DNA of 64,000 bases. It comes from an uncultured Paenibacillus sp. (lineage in GTDB: Bacteria; Bacillota; Bacilli; Paenibacillales; Paenibacillaceae). The position numbers and the translations under genes are program-made. The notes beneath the pieces were generated by a model. The model was not told the DNA's origin and ran no database searches. It saw only the letters and a list, made by a program, of their open reading frames with translations. This document shows, piece by piece, positions 25,946-35,051 of this stretch. The first letter of the stretch is position 1. Every line of letters starts with the position of its first letter. The DNA lies in contig CALAWP010000078.1 of the NCBI GenBank assembly GCA_937895345.1, forward strand, positions 1-64,000. The letters are read 5' to 3'.

Positions 25946-25963
25946 GCGCCGAACGTTCGGCGC
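25946..25963. repeat. 18-bp perfect palindrome between rsmB and rlmN
   Basis: GCGCCGAACGTTCGGCGC lies in the 213-bp gap between rsmB and rlmN, the largest gap inside this operon. Flanking segments AACGATAAGCGGGCA (from about 25914) and TGCCCGC plus CGTTATCGCTTA (from about 25978) can pair outside it, so the whole gap could fold into one large RNA structure. Its role is unknown. Confidence 0.6.
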
Positions 25964-26065
25964 GAAACGCAGAGCTGTGCCCGCCGGCAACGGCGGCAAA
26001 GCCGTCGGCGCTTGGCCGTTATCGCTTATTTTACCACAAACGCCCATGCCGAGTCATGGAACGCC

Positions 26066-27514
26066 TCAAGGACGCTTGACCAGCCGGGCGATATAGAAGC
26101 CGTCGCTTCCGAAATGCTGCGGCAGCAGTTGAATTTGACCGGTGAACGAAGCGCCGGCGGCGCCGCTGGCTTGCAGCCGCCGCACAAGCTCCTCCGGCCA
26201 TTCCGGATCCAATGAAAATTCCGGATGCTCCGTCAGAAACCGGCCGATCTGCGCCTCGTTTTCTTCCTGTTCGATCGTGCACGTGCTGTAAACGAGCGCG
26301 CCGCCCGGCTTGACCAGGCCGGCCGCCGCATCGAGCAGCCGCCGCTGAACGGCGGCGATTTCGCGGATATCGGATTCGCTTTTGGTCCATTTGATTTCCG
26401 GCTTGCGGCGTATGACGCCGAAGCCCGAGCAAGGCGCGTCCAGCAGCACGGCGTCCATGGAAGCCGGACCGAACCGTTCTCCCAGCGCCGCGGCGTCGCC
26501 GCTGATCGCTTCGACGTTCGTCAGCTTCAGCCGCCCGGCCGCTTCGGCGATCAGCTTGCGCTTATGCTCATGCAAGTCGTTCGCCCATACTTTGCCTTTG
26601 CCTTCCATCAGCTCGGCCAAATGCGTCGTTTTGCCGCCGGGCGCGGCGCAGCAGTCCAGCACCGTCATGCCCGGCATCGGCGCAAGCGCCTCCGCCACCA
26701 GCATGGAGCTTTCGTCCTGGACGGACCACAGCCCTTCCCGGTAGCCTTCGGCATTCGCCGGATTGCCGCCCCGAACGAGCACGATGCCCGCAGGCGACAT
26801 AGCGGAAGGCTCCGCCTCGATGCCTTCCTCCCGCAGCTTGGCCAGGGCTGCGTCGCGGGTCGTCCGCAGCGGATTGACGCGCAGGCTGCTTCGGGGCGCT
26901 TCGTTGCCCGAGGCGCAAATCGCCTCCGCCGTCTCGGGCCCGAATTGCGCGACCCACCGCTCCGTCAGCCACCGCGGATACGAGTGGCGCAAGGCGATCG
27001 TCTCCGCGGGCGAGACGCCCCGGATCAAGGAGACGTCCAGCTCCGCGCCGCTTCTGCCGGCGCTTCGCAGCACGCCGTTGACCATGCTCGCGATGCCCGC
27101 GTGGCCGCGCCGCTTGGCGATCGCCACCGCCTCGTGGACCGCCGCATGGGGCGGCACCCGGTCCAGCCAGACGAGCTGGTACAAGCTGAGCCGCAACAGC
27201 TGGAGCACCCACGGCTCCAGCTTCGCGAGCCCCTTCGCGACGAATCGTCCCAGCCAATAATCGATCGTTAGCTTCCGGCTGATCGTGCCGTACACGAGTT
27301 CGGTCGCCAGCGCGGCGTCCGCGCGCGGCAGCTTCGCGTCCTGCAGCGAGCGGTTCAGCTGCAGGTTGCTGTACGCGCCGGATTGCTCCACCTTCGTCAG
27401 CACGTCCAGCGCCACTTCGCGCGCTGTCGCCGCAGTCGGCGAGGCCGGAGGACGTCCGCCCCCGGCTCCGCCCCGGCGGCCTCGGCCTCCGCCCCCCGAA
27501 GAAGGCCGGCTCAT
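26066..27514 (-). CDS. rsmB: 16S rRNA (cytosine967-C5)-methyltransferase RsmB
   Basis: A 482-residue enzyme. An Arg/Gly/Ser-rich N-terminal tail (about 1-30) precedes a NusB-like domain (about 30-165) and the Rossmann methyltransferase core. CAAPGGKTTHLAE binds SAM; DAPCSGFGV carries the releasing Cys and STCTIEQEENE the catalytic Cys. The ATG at 27514 overlaps the fmt stop (ATGA) and has GGAGG 8 bases upstream; longer versions would lie within fmt. The Gly/Arg-rich tail is longer than in Bacillus. Confidence 0.95.
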   Translation of the reverse strand: MSRPSSGGGGRGRRGGAGGGRPPASPTAATAREVALDVLTKVEQSGAYSNLQLNRSLQDAKLPRADAALATELVYGTISRKLTIDYWLGRFVAKGLAKLEPWVLQLLRLSLYQLVWLDRVPPHAAVHEAVAIAKRRGHAGIASMVNGVLRSAGRSGAELDVSLIRGVSPAETIALRHSYPRWLTERWVAQFGPETAEAICASGNEAPRSSLRVNPLRTTRDAALAKLREEGIEAEPSAMSPAGIVLVRGGNPANAEGYREGLWSVQDESSMLVAEALAPMPGMTVLDCCAAPGGKTTHLAELMEGKGKVWANDLHEHKRKLIAEAAGRLKLTNVEAISGDAAALGERFGPASMDAVLLDAPCSGFGVIRRKPEIKWTKSESDIREIAAVQRRLLDAAAGLVKPGGALVYSTCTIEQEENEAQIGRFLTEHPEFSLDPEWPEELVRRLQASGAAGASFTGQIQLLPQHFGSDGFYIARLVKRP

Positions 27515-28470
27515 GGCGCTGCCTCCGGCCCGAATCGGACGCCCGCTTCCAGCCGGGCGCCCTTCGCCCATTCCGCCGCGCTCATGACGCGCTTGCCCGC
27601 CGGCTGAACGTCAACGAGCCGGAGCAGACCGCTGCCGGCTTGCGCGAGAATGCCGCCGCTGCCGGCTTCGACCACCGTTCCCGGCTCGACGCCCGCCGCG
27701 GCCGCCGTCCGGTCTTCCCGCTCCGGCCTGCATGCCCAAATTTTGAACACTTCTCCGTTCAAATATGTAAAGGCGCCCGCCATCGGCGACAACCCGCGCA
27801 CCTGATTGAACAGCTCCCGCGCGGACTTGCTCCAGTCGATGCGTTCGTCCTCGCGCGTCAGATTGGGCGCGTAAGTCGCTTCCGCTTCGTGCTGCGGAAC
27901 GGCCTTCGCCGTGCCGTCGATGATCGACGGAAGCGTCTCCAGCAGCAGCTTCGCCCCCGCCTCGCTCAGCTTGGCGAACATCGTGCCAGCGGTGTCCTCG
28001 TCCGTAATCGGCAGCTCCACGGAGCTGATCATGTCGCCCGTATCCAGCCCCTCGGCCATATACATGATCGTAACGCCGGTCGAGCGCTCGCCGTTTATAA
28101 TCGAACGCTGAATCGGCGCGCCGCCGCGATATTTGGGCAGAAGCGAGCCGTGTACGTTGACGCAGCCGAAGCGGGGCGTCTCCAGCACCGCTTTCGGCAA
28201 GATTTGGCCGTAGGCCGCAGTCACGATCAGATCGGGCTTCAACTCGGCGACCGCCGCCGCCGCCTCCGGACTGCGCATGCGCTCCGGCTGCAGCACGGGC
28301 AGCCCCATTTCGAGCGCCGCTTCCTTGACCGGAGGCGGCGTCAACGTCTTTTTCCTTCCCTTGGGCCGGTCCGGCTGGGTGACGACGGCGGCGATCTCAT
28401 AGCCTTCCGCGGCCAGCCCCTTCAAGGAAGGCACGGCAAATTCCGGCGTTCCCATAAAGACGATGCGCAT
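27511..28470 (-). CDS. fmt: Methionyl-tRNA formyltransferase
   Basis: A 319-residue enzyme that formylates initiator Met-tRNA using 10-formyl-tetrahydrofolate. The N-terminal formyltransferase domain shows MGTPEFAVPSL, the catalytic NVHGSLLPKYRGGAPIQ (Asn, His) and TGVTIMYMAEGLDTGD; the C-terminal OB-like domain starts near 205. The start overlaps the def stop by one base (TGATG), and the stop overlaps the rsmB start, so def, fmt and rsmB are coupled. Confidence 0.97.
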   Translation of the reverse strand: MRIVFMGTPEFAVPSLKGLAAEGYEIAAVVTQPDRPKGRKKTLTPPPVKEAALEMGLPVLQPERMRSPEAAAAVAELKPDLIVTAAYGQILPKAVLETPRFGCVNVHGSLLPKYRGGAPIQRSIINGERSTGVTIMYMAEGLDTGDMISSVELPITDEDTAGTMFAKLSEAGAKLLLETLPSIIDGTAKAVPQHEAEATYAPNLTREDERIDWSKSARELFNQVRGLSPMAGAFTYLNGEVFKIWACRPEREDRTAAAAGVEPGTVVEAGSGGILAQAGSGLLRLVDVQPAGKRVMSAAEWAKGARLEAGVRFGPEAAP

Positions 28471-28958
28471 CAGGATTCGCCGCCTTTGTCGGCGCGTTCG
28501 GAAATGTCGTAGACGCTTTCCGCGATGTCGGTGAACAGCACGCCGTTCAAATGATCGATTTCATGCTGAAAGGCGCGGGAAAAAAAACCGCTCGCTTCCA
28601 CGGTAAAAAACTGTCCGTCGCTGTTTTGCCCTTTGACGACGATGCGATCCGCCCGGAGGACGTCCCCGTTCAAATTCGGAATGCTGAGGCAGCCTTCCGG
28701 CCCGAGCTGCTCGCCTTCCTTCTCGACGATGACGGGATTGACCATTTCCACGAGTCCGTGCTCGTCCCCGACGTCGACGACGATGACGCGCTTCGAAATG
28801 CCGATCTGCGGCGCGGCCAGCCCGACGCCGTTGGCGTCGTACATCGTCTCCGCCATATCCTTCAGCAGCTTTTTCAAATTCGCATTGAATTTCGTCACTT
28901 CCTTGGCCACTTCCCGCAATACGGGATCCGGATCCTTCACGATCAAACGTATGCTCAT
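28470..28958 (-). CDS. def: Peptide deformylase
   Basis: A 162-residue type 1 deformylase removing the N-formyl group from nascent proteins. All three family motifs are present: GVGLAAPQIG, EGCLSIP (metal-ligand Cys) and QHEIDHLNG (two His ligands and catalytic Glu). ATG at 28958 chosen because AAGGATGGGG precedes it; an upstream start in the same frame lacks a ribosome binding site. Located 49 bases after priA and overlapping fmt. Confidence 0.97.
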   Translation of the reverse strand: MSIRLIVKDPDPVLREVAKEVTKFNANLKKLLKDMAETMYDANGVGLAAPQIGISKRVIVVDVGDEHGLVEMVNPVIVEKEGEQLGPEGCLSIPNLNGDVLRADRIVVKGQNSDGQFFTVEASGFFSRAFQHEIDHLNGVLFTDIAESVYDISERADKGGES

Positions 28959-29007
28959 TTGTTCCCCATCCTTATCTGTCATGCGCTCGAAGGCGCATCC
29001 GGCTTAC

Positions 29008-31494
29008 TTACAATATGACTTGCGGGTCGGCGTCGATGCTGAACAGCGCCTGCCGGTCCTTCGGGCCTTCCAAAAATCCTTTCATCGCCCGGCGGACGAG
29101 CGCGGCGGCATCGATGCTCCCCCGATATTTTATCACACATTGAAAACGGTAGCGATCTTTCAATTTGGCGATCGGCGACGCCACGGGACCGAGCACCTCC
29201 AGCGCCCTCGGCGAGCCGCCGCCCAGCGGCGCCAGCACGCCCTCGTGGGCCGCCAGCTCGCGCAGCTCGGCCGCAAACCGGTCGGCAACCGGGGACAGCA
29301 GCGTCAGCTGCTCGTGGGAGATCGTCACCAGCACGAGCCGGCAATACGGCGGATAGCCCATCGCTCTGCGATGGCGCAGCTCCTCCGCCGCAAACGACAC
29401 ATAATCGTGCCGCTTGGCCGCTTCGATCGCATAATGGTCGGGCGCGTACGTCTGAATGACGACCTCGCCCTCCAGATGATGCCGGCCGGCGCGGCCCGCC
29501 ACCTGAGTCAGCAGCTGGAACGTGCGCTCCGCCGCCCGGAAATCCGGCAGATGGAGCGAAGTGTCCGCCGCAATGACGCCCGCCAGCGTCACATACGGAA
29601 AGTCGAGCCCTTTCGCCACCATTTGCGTGCCGAGCAGCACATCGGCTTTCCGCTCTCCGAATTGCTTCAGCAGCTTTTCGTGAGCGTGCTTTTCCGAGGT
29701 CGTGTCGACGTCCATCCGAATGACGCGGATGCCGGGAAACAGCTTGGCCAGCTCCTCCTCGACGCGCTGCGTCCCGGTGCCGAAATAACGAATATGCTCG
29801 CTGCCGCAGGACGGACAGGTAAGGGGCGCCGCTTCCGCATGCCCGCAATAATGGCAGCGCATCGTCCGCGACTTCTGATGGTAGGTCAGCGCGATGTCGC
29901 AATGGCCGCAAGCCGCCGTATAGCCGCAGGAGCGGCACATGACGAAAGTCGCATAGCCGCGCCGGTTCAACAGCAGCACGGATTGCTCGCCGCGCTCCAG
30001 CCTCGCCTGCAGCGCGGCATGAAGGGCGCGGCTGAACATGGAGCGGTTGCCGCTGCGAAGCTCCTCGCGCATGTCGACGACTTCGACCGGCGGCAGCGGA
30101 CGCCCGCCCGCCCGGTCCGCCATGACGATGAGGGCCGGCTCCTTGCCGGGCTCCGCCGGCGGACGGCCGGCGGCGGCGTACGACTCGAGCGACGGCGTCG
30201 CGGAGCCGAGCACGACGACGGCGCCGTGCTGCTTCGCCCGCCAGATCGCGACGTCCCGGGCATGATATTTGGGGCTTTCCTCCTGTTTGTAGGACGCTTC
30301 GTGCTCTTCGTCGATCACAATCAGTCCGATGCGGCTAAGCGGGGCAAAGATGGCCGATCGGGCTCCGATGGCGACGCCGGCGCGGCCGGCGCGAATTTTG
30401 CGCCATTCGTCATAGCGCTCTCCATGCGACAGCCGGCTGTGCAGCACGGCTACCGCCTCCCCGAACCGTCCCTTGAACCGCTCCACCATTTGCGGAGTCA
30501 ACGATATTTCCGGCACAAGGACGATCGCCTGCTTTCCCTGATCCAGACAAGCCTGAATCGCTTGCAAATAGACCTCGGTTTTGCCGCTGCCCGTAATGCC
30601 GTGCAACAGCAGCACGTCGGACCGCCCGCTTTCCATCGGTGCGAGAATGCGCCGCAGCGCCGTCTGCTGCCCGTCCTTGAGCGGAAGCGGCTCCGTCCGC
30701 TTGTAGTCTCTTCCGGCATAAGGGTCGCGGGCGCTTTCCGTCTCGCGCAGAGCGAGCAGCCCTTTGTCCGCCAGCGCCCTGATGCTTGCCGCGGAAGCGC
30801 CCGTCTCCGCCACCGCCGTTTGCAGCGGCACGGGACCTCCGCGCGCCAGCATGTAAGCGAGCGCGTCCCGCTGCTTGGCCGCCTTCCGTCCCAAGCCTTC
30901 AAGCGCCTCGCGGGCCGCCTGCCGGTCCTCCGGAGGATAGACGGTCAGCACCTTGCGGACGGACAAGCGGTCCTTGATGGAAGCGCTCAGCGCCAAAGAA
31001 CCTTCCTTGAGCGCCGCCTTAATGTCGCGGGCCAGCTCGGGATACTTATCCAGCAGCGCCTCGAGCTTGACCGCGCCTCCGCCGCCGCGAATAAAGGCCA
31101 GCGCCTCCGGCGGCAGCCGGAGGGCGGCCGTCTCCTCGTCTCCGACGGCGACGTACCTCTCCTCCTTCCCCTTCAGCGCGGCCGGGATCATCGCCTGAAG
31201 CGCCTGCGTCCAGGAGCAGCTGTATTTATCGCTCAGCCACTTCGACAGGCCGATCATATCCGGCAGCAGCGGCGGCACGGGATCGAGCAGCTCCGCGATC
31301 GGCTTCAGCCGTCCGCGGTCGACCGACGCCTCGTCCGCGAGCTCGACGACGAAGCCCTGCAGCACCCGGCCGCCGAACGGCACGCCGACCCGGCTGCCCA
31401 AGTCCAGCCACTCCGCCATGCCGGAAGGCACTGCATAATCAAAAGGCCGATCCGTTTCACGGCTCGGCACATCGACAATGACTTTGGCGATCAT
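29008..31494 (-). CDS. priA: Primosomal protein N' (replication restart helicase PriA)
   Basis: An 828-residue superfamily 2 helicase that reloads the replisome at stalled forks. N-terminal 3'-OH-binding domain (about 1-110) with PFDYAVP; helicase domain with HGITGSGKTEVYLQ (Walker A) and DEEHEASYKQ (motif II). Two zinc modules are formed by CRSCGYTAACGHC and CHYCGHAEAAPLTCPSC, inserted between the helicase lobes. Its ATG overlaps the coaBC stop (ATGA). The length is normal for Firmicutes. Confidence 0.96.
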   Translation of the reverse strand: MIAKVIVDVPSRETDRPFDYAVPSGMAEWLDLGSRVGVPFGGRVLQGFVVELADEASVDRGRLKPIAELLDPVPPLLPDMIGLSKWLSDKYSCSWTQALQAMIPAALKGKEERYVAVGDEETAALRLPPEALAFIRGGGGAVKLEALLDKYPELARDIKAALKEGSLALSASIKDRLSVRKVLTVYPPEDRQAAREALEGLGRKAAKQRDALAYMLARGGPVPLQTAVAETGASAASIRALADKGLLALRETESARDPYAGRDYKRTEPLPLKDGQQTALRRILAPMESGRSDVLLLHGITGSGKTEVYLQAIQACLDQGKQAIVLVPEISLTPQMVERFKGRFGEAVAVLHSRLSHGERYDEWRKIRAGRAGVAIGARSAIFAPLSRIGLIVIDEEHEASYKQEESPKYHARDVAIWRAKQHGAVVVLGSATPSLESYAAAGRPPAEPGKEPALIVMADRAGGRPLPPVEVVDMREELRSGNRSMFSRALHAALQARLERGEQSVLLLNRRGYATFVMCRSCGYTAACGHCDIALTYHQKSRTMRCHYCGHAEAAPLTCPSCGSEHIRYFGTGTQRVEEELAKLFPGIRVIRMDVDTTSEKHAHEKLLKQFGERKADVLLGTQMVAKGLDFPYVTLAGVIAADTSLHLPDFRAAERTFQLLTQVAGRAGRHHLEGEVVIQTYAPDHYAIEAAKRHDYVSFAAEELRHRRAMGYPPYCRLVLVTISHEQLTLLSPVADRFAAELRELAAHEGVLAPLGGGSPRALEVLGPVASPIAKLKDRYRFQCVIKYRGSIDAAALVRRAMKGFLEGPKDRQALFSIDADPQVIL

Positions 31495-32708
31495 TCCGCG
31501 TTCCCCCCGCTGTCGGGAAGCCGCGACGTTATCAATTCCATCAGACGGGCGGCCGCTTCCCGCTTGCTCATGAGCGGCAAGCTCTCGATCAGCCCTTCCG
31601 GTCCGTATACCCGGATCCGGTTCGTGTCGGCGTTAAAGCCCGATCCTTCCTCGCTCACGTCGTTGGCCACGACCAGATCGCAGTTTTTGCGCTTCAGCTT
31701 ATCCATCGCGTATGTATCCAGCTGCTCCGTTTCGGCGGCAAATCCGACGAGCAGCTGATGCTGCTTGCTCTTGCCGATCGTTTCCAAAATATCCGTCGTT
31801 TTGACCAGCTCCAGCGTCATCCGGTCGTCCCGCTTTTTCAATTTGCGGTCATACGCGACCGCCGGCCTGTAATCGGCCACCGCCGCCGCCTTGACGACGA
31901 TGTCCGCTGCCGCGAACCGCTCCGTCACGGCGTCCAGCATTTGCTCCGCCGACTCCACCTTGACGACGGCGACGCCCGCCGGAGCGGCGGCGGCCGTCCG
32001 GCCCGCGACTACCGTCACGTCGGCGCCCATCATCGCCGCCGCTTCCGCGACGGCGAAGCCCATCTTGCCCGAGGAGTCGTTCGTCAAATATCGGACGGGG
32101 TCGAGCCGCTCCATCGTTCCGCCCGCCGTCACGAGCACGCGTTTGCCCTTCAGCGCGCTTCCCCGGCGAAACCAGTCTTCCACGCTTGCGGCAATTTGCT
32201 CCGGCTCGGCCAGCCTGCCCTTGGCCACATAGCCGCATGCCAGCTGGCCCGTGCCCGGCTCGACGAACATGACGCCTCTGGCCGCCAGCGTCTCGATGTT
32301 GGCGACGACGGCGGGATGCTCGTACATATGCACGTTCATCGCCGGTGCAGCCACGATCGGACAGGTCGCCGCCAGCAGCGTCGTAGTCAGCATATCGTCC
32401 GCATGGCCGCCCGCCATCTTGGCGAGTATGTTGGCCGTTGCGGGCGCGACGACGATCAGGTCGGCGCGGTCGGCCAGATCGATATGGGTGACGACGGAAG
32501 GATCCTTTTCGTCGAAGGTGTCGAGATGCACCGGGTTGCGGGACAGCGTCTGCAGCGTAAGCGGCGTTATAAACTTCGCGGCGGATTCCGTCATGATGAC
32601 ATGAACGTCGGCGCCCGCCTGCGTCAATTTGCTGCACAGAGCCGCTCCCTTATAAGCCGCGATCCCGCCCGTAATGCCCAAAATAATCGTTTTTCCGTGT
32701 AGCGCCAT
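31491..32708 (-). CDS. coaBC: Bifunctional phosphopantothenoylcysteine decarboxylase/phosphopantothenate-cysteine ligase
   Basis: A 405-residue fusion catalysing two steps of coenzyme A synthesis. The N-terminal flavodoxin-like CoaC decarboxylase (about 1-185) has the GGIAAYKG FMN loop, PAMNVHMYEHP with the active-site His/Asn region, and CGYVAKGRL with the catalytic Cys. The C-terminal CoaB ligase (about 190-405) has TAGGTMERLDPVRYLTNDSSGKMG and the SKQHQLLVGFAAET motif. GGGAG lies 10 bases before the ATG. It starts a tightly coupled block coaBC-priA-def-fmt-rsmB. Confidence 0.96.
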   Translation of the reverse strand: MALHGKTIILGITGGIAAYKGAALCSKLTQAGADVHVIMTESAAKFITPLTLQTLSRNPVHLDTFDEKDPSVVTHIDLADRADLIVVAPATANILAKMAGGHADDMLTTTLLAATCPIVAAPAMNVHMYEHPAVVANIETLAARGVMFVEPGTGQLACGYVAKGRLAEPEQIAASVEDWFRRGSALKGKRVLVTAGGTMERLDPVRYLTNDSSGKMGFAVAEAAAMMGADVTVVAGRTAAAAPAGVAVVKVESAEQMLDAVTERFAAADIVVKAAAVADYRPAVAYDRKLKKRDDRMTLELVKTTDILETIGKSKQHQLLVGFAAETEQLDTYAMDKLKRKNCDLVVANDVSEEGSGFNADTNRIRVYGPEGLIESLPLMSKREAAARLMELITSRLPDSGGNAE

Positions 32709-32780
32709 GATGCCAACTCCCGTCTCAAATATAACCGATGCAACGAATGAAGCCGGGGCGCCGCCGCCAGGCAGCTAACG

Positions 32781-33305
32781 TTACCAGTTCTTCCGCTCCC
32801 GAAGCGAAACGATCTGCGCCGTATGATGCTTGCCGTGCCAGGCGACGAAACCGAGGAAGTAGGACAGTTTCACCTGCTTGCCCTGTTCCGGATGATAAAA
32901 TTGCTTGTCGAAATCCGTTCGGTCCATCGAGCGCAACAGGAGCGACCAGCGGGCGTACAGACCGTCAATGATCGACAAGCTAAGCTCCGGCGATGCCGCG
33001 ATCCCGTCTGCGGTCTGCGCCCAGCCTTCCTCCTGGAACGGCTTGATCGTCGGATTGTTTTCCGTCAGCGCGAGCTTGAACCGGGAGAAGCAGTTCATCG
33101 CCGCGTCCGCGATATGATGCACCAGCTGCCGGACCGTCCAGCCGCCGCTCCGGTACGGCGTATCGAGCTGCTCGGCGGTCAGTCCTTCGACGGCGGCACG
33201 CAGCTCGCCGGGCAGCCGCTCGATCTCTTCGATCCATTGCCGCTGCTGAGCCGCCGACATCCCCTCGAACACATAGCTGCCAATCGGATAACGCAATTGC
33301 TCCAT
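32781..33305 (-). CDS. DinB/YfiT-family putative metal-dependent hydrolase or bacillithiol transferase
   Basis: A 174-residue four-helix-bundle protein of the DinB superfamily, close to Bacillus YfiT. Three His ligands of the metal site are visible: HHIADAAMN in the second helix and WHGKHHTAQI near the end. Some family members are thiol (bacillithiol) S-transferases; the substrate here is unknown. ATG at 33305 chosen for the CAGGAGGGA in front. It sits between rpoZ and coaBC, where Bacillus has no gene, together with the small protein at 33340-33525, separated from rpoZ by a terminator. Confidence 0.87.
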   Translation of the reverse strand: MEQLRYPIGSYVFEGMSAAQQRQWIEEIERLPGELRAAVEGLTAEQLDTPYRSGGWTVRQLVHHIADAAMNCFSRFKLALTENNPTIKPFQEEGWAQTADGIAASPELSLSIIDGLYARWSLLLRSMDRTDFDKQFYHPEQGKQVKLSYFLGFVAWHGKHHTAQIVSLRERKNW

Positions 33306-33339
33306 CTGTATCCCTCCTGTTAAGTTCAATGGATTATAC

Positions 33340-33525
33340 TCATATTATAAACTGGATAATGCCGATTACAACGAGAAGCAATGCCAATACGACAACGAAA
33401 CCGATAATAAAGCTCGCCCACCCCGAACGGGAATCGGAAGCCGCGCTTTTCAGCTCGGCCACCTGTTCCTCCAACCGCTCGATCCTTTCCTTCAACCCCT
33501 CCGGTTCCCCGTTAAGCTGCCCCAC
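33340..33525 (-). CDS. Small coiled-coil, single-pass membrane protein
   Basis: A 61-residue protein: a short charged N-terminal coiled coil (about residues 9-28, heptad-like LKERIERLEEQVAEL) followed by one strong membrane helix (about 38-60). The GTG at 33525 has an ideal AAGGAGGTG 7 bases upstream, which argues for a real gene although it is short. No family recognised. It lies 34 bases upstream of the DinB gene on the same strand and probably shares its mRNA. It could be a membrane-anchored scaffold or oligomerising peptide; function not known. Confidence 0.75.
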   Translation of the reverse strand: MGQLNGEPEGLKERIERLEEQVAELKSAASDSRSGWASFIIGFVVVLALLLVVIGIIQFII

Positions 33526-33650
33526 GCTCGCACCTCCTTCGCGCACGGACCGCCCTGGATCCGCTTGTCGATGACACCAATCTATCGTTTGCTCCATTTC
33601 GGGCATGCGCTTACATGACGAGACGCGAGCGATACGGCTTGCCCGGCCTA

Positions 33651-33687
33651 CAAAAAAAGGGTGCCAACTGTCGCCAGCTCACACCCT
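33651..33687 (-). terminator. Terminator downstream of rpoZ
   Basis: On the minus strand AGGGTG ... CACCCT with an inner GCTG-GCGA-CAGT stem is followed by seven T. It separates rpoZ from the two inserted genes, so coaBC and beyond probably need read-through or their own promoter. Confidence 0.75.
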
Positions 33688-33695
33688 GATCTGTA

Positions 33696-33917
33696 TCATT
33701 CCCGGTTTGCCTCTTCTTTGGCAGCCAACGTCTCCACTTGAATGGTGTCGCCGTATATTTCCTCCAGCGCTACGCCTACGAACTTATGGGACTTCGGATT
33801 GACGATTTCCGGCTTGTCGCCGTTCCGAAGCATGCGCGCCCTCTTCGAGGCGGCGACGACCAGCGTATACTTGCTGTCGACCTTCTTCACCAATTCGTCA
33901 ATGGACGGGTACAACAT
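33696..33917 (-). CDS. rpoZ: DNA-directed RNA polymerase omega subunit
   Basis: A 73-residue omega subunit with MLYPSIDELV, SKYTLVVAASKRARML and VGVALEEIYGDTI, which covers the helices that clamp beta-prime. Omega assists polymerase assembly. It starts 16 bases after the gmk stop and ends just before the terminator at 33651-33687. The gmk-rpoZ pair is conserved through Firmicutes. Confidence 0.96.
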   Translation of the reverse strand: MLYPSIDELVKKVDSKYTLVVAASKRARMLRNGDKPEIVNPKSHKFVGVALEEIYGDTIQVETLAAKEEANRE

Positions 33918-33933
33918 TAAGCATTCTCCTCAC

Positions 33934-34545
33934 TCAAGCTTTCTCAATCGCCGTTTCGGCCAGTTTCATTCGCGGCAGCATGCGCTCCACCGCGCAGTGC
34001 TCCGCCACGATAATGCTGCGGATCCGCTCGCAAGCCGACTCGATTTCATCGTTGACGACCGCGTAATCGTAATGCTTCAGCAAATTCATTTCCTCCACGG
34101 CGACGTTCATCCGCGTATTGATCGTATCCATGGATTCCGTTCCTCTGCCGGTAATCCGCTGCTTCAGCTCCTCCAGGGACGGCGGCAGCAAAAAGATGAA
34201 GATCGCTTCCGGAAACTTCTCCTTGACCTTCAGAGCTCCCTGCACCTCGATCTCCAGAATGACGTCCTTGCCGCCGGCCAGCGTCCGGTCGACGAACTCG
34301 CGCGGCGTGCCGTAATAGTTGCCGACATATTCGGCGTATTCCAGCAGGGCGTCGTTCTTGATCATCTCCTGAAATTGCTCTCTGCTTTTAAAAAAGTAGT
34401 TGACGCCTTCCGCTTCGCCTTGCCTCGGCTGCCTGGTCGTGGCCGATACCGAATAGACGATATCCGGCATTTTCTTGCGAAGCGCGGTGCATACCGTCCC
34501 TTTGCCGACTCCAGCTGGACCGGACAAAACAATTAACAATCCCAT
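33934..34545 (-). CDS. gmk: Guanylate kinase
   Basis: A 203-residue kinase turning GMP and ATP into GDP and ADP. P-loop SGPAGVGKGT, SVSATTRQPRQGE for GMP binding, GNYYGTP and LEIEVQGALKVK are all present. It begins 18 bases after remA and is followed closely by rpoZ. Length is normal. Confidence 0.97.
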   Translation of the reverse strand: MGLLIVLSGPAGVGKGTVCTALRKKMPDIVYSVSATTRQPRQGEAEGVNYFFKSREQFQEMIKNDALLEYAEYVGNYYGTPREFVDRTLAGGKDVILEIEVQGALKVKEKFPEAIFIFLLPPSLEELKQRITGRGTESMDTINTRMNVAVEEMNLLKHYDYAVVNDEIESACERIRSIIVAEHCAVERMLPRMKLAETAIEKA

Positions 34546-34563
34546 TGATCGATGCTCCCCGTA

Positions 34564-34824
34564 CTATTCGTCGTTATCGTCATCCTTCGTGGATAAACGA
34601 TGGGCAACCGTTTCCGGCTGCACCGCTGATAAAATGACATGATCGCTGTCCGTAATAATGACCGCGCGCGTACGGCGACCGTAAGTCGCGTCGATCAGCA
34701 TATGCCGGTCCCGCGCCTCCTGTATGATGCGCTTGATCGGAGCCGATTCCGGACTGACGATCGAAATGATGCGATTTGCGGACACGATATTGCCGAATCC
34801 GATATTAATAAGCTTAATGGCCAA
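34564..34824 (-). CDS. remA: Extracellular matrix regulator RemA (DUF370)
   Basis: An 86-residue DNA-binding protein that in Bacillus activates biofilm matrix genes. The family pattern is clear: IKLINIGFGNIV, NRIISIVSPESAPIKR and DATYGRRTRAVIITDSDHVILSA. Start is TTG at 34824 with GGAGGGGG 7 bases in front. In Bacillus the gene is preceded by yloC (YicC-type RNase); here about 225 bases of AT-rich non-coding DNA separate it from yitJ and yloC is absent. Confidence 0.93.
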   Translation of the reverse strand: MAIKLINIGFGNIVSANRIISIVSPESAPIKRIIQEARDRHMLIDATYGRRTRAVIITDSDHVILSAVQPETVAHRLSTKDDDNDE

Positions 34825-35051
34825 GCCAGATCCCCCTCCGCCTGCGTCTTTGCAGTCGCTGACGCACCGGCATGCTCCGCGTCGGTCCAACCGGAATGCC
34901 TACCGTCTCTTGTAATAATTTTGGAAAATAAATCATTGCACTATTGTTGACGAAAAGATGACGGAACATACGTTTTCCCGCCGGGTCCAACTTATGCCTT
35001 ATTTTAATTGATTTTTGGCGAACGAACAAGCAAAAATTAGATTTTGCGGGA

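Noticed and set aside
25946..25963. LexA (SOS) box
   Set aside because: CGAAC and GTTCG are directly adjacent; the Bacillus-type box needs four bases between them.
34564..34890. A longer RemA starting at 34890
   Set aside because: The extra residues are Gly/Cys-rich and unlike the family; the TTG at 34824 has a proper ribosome binding site.
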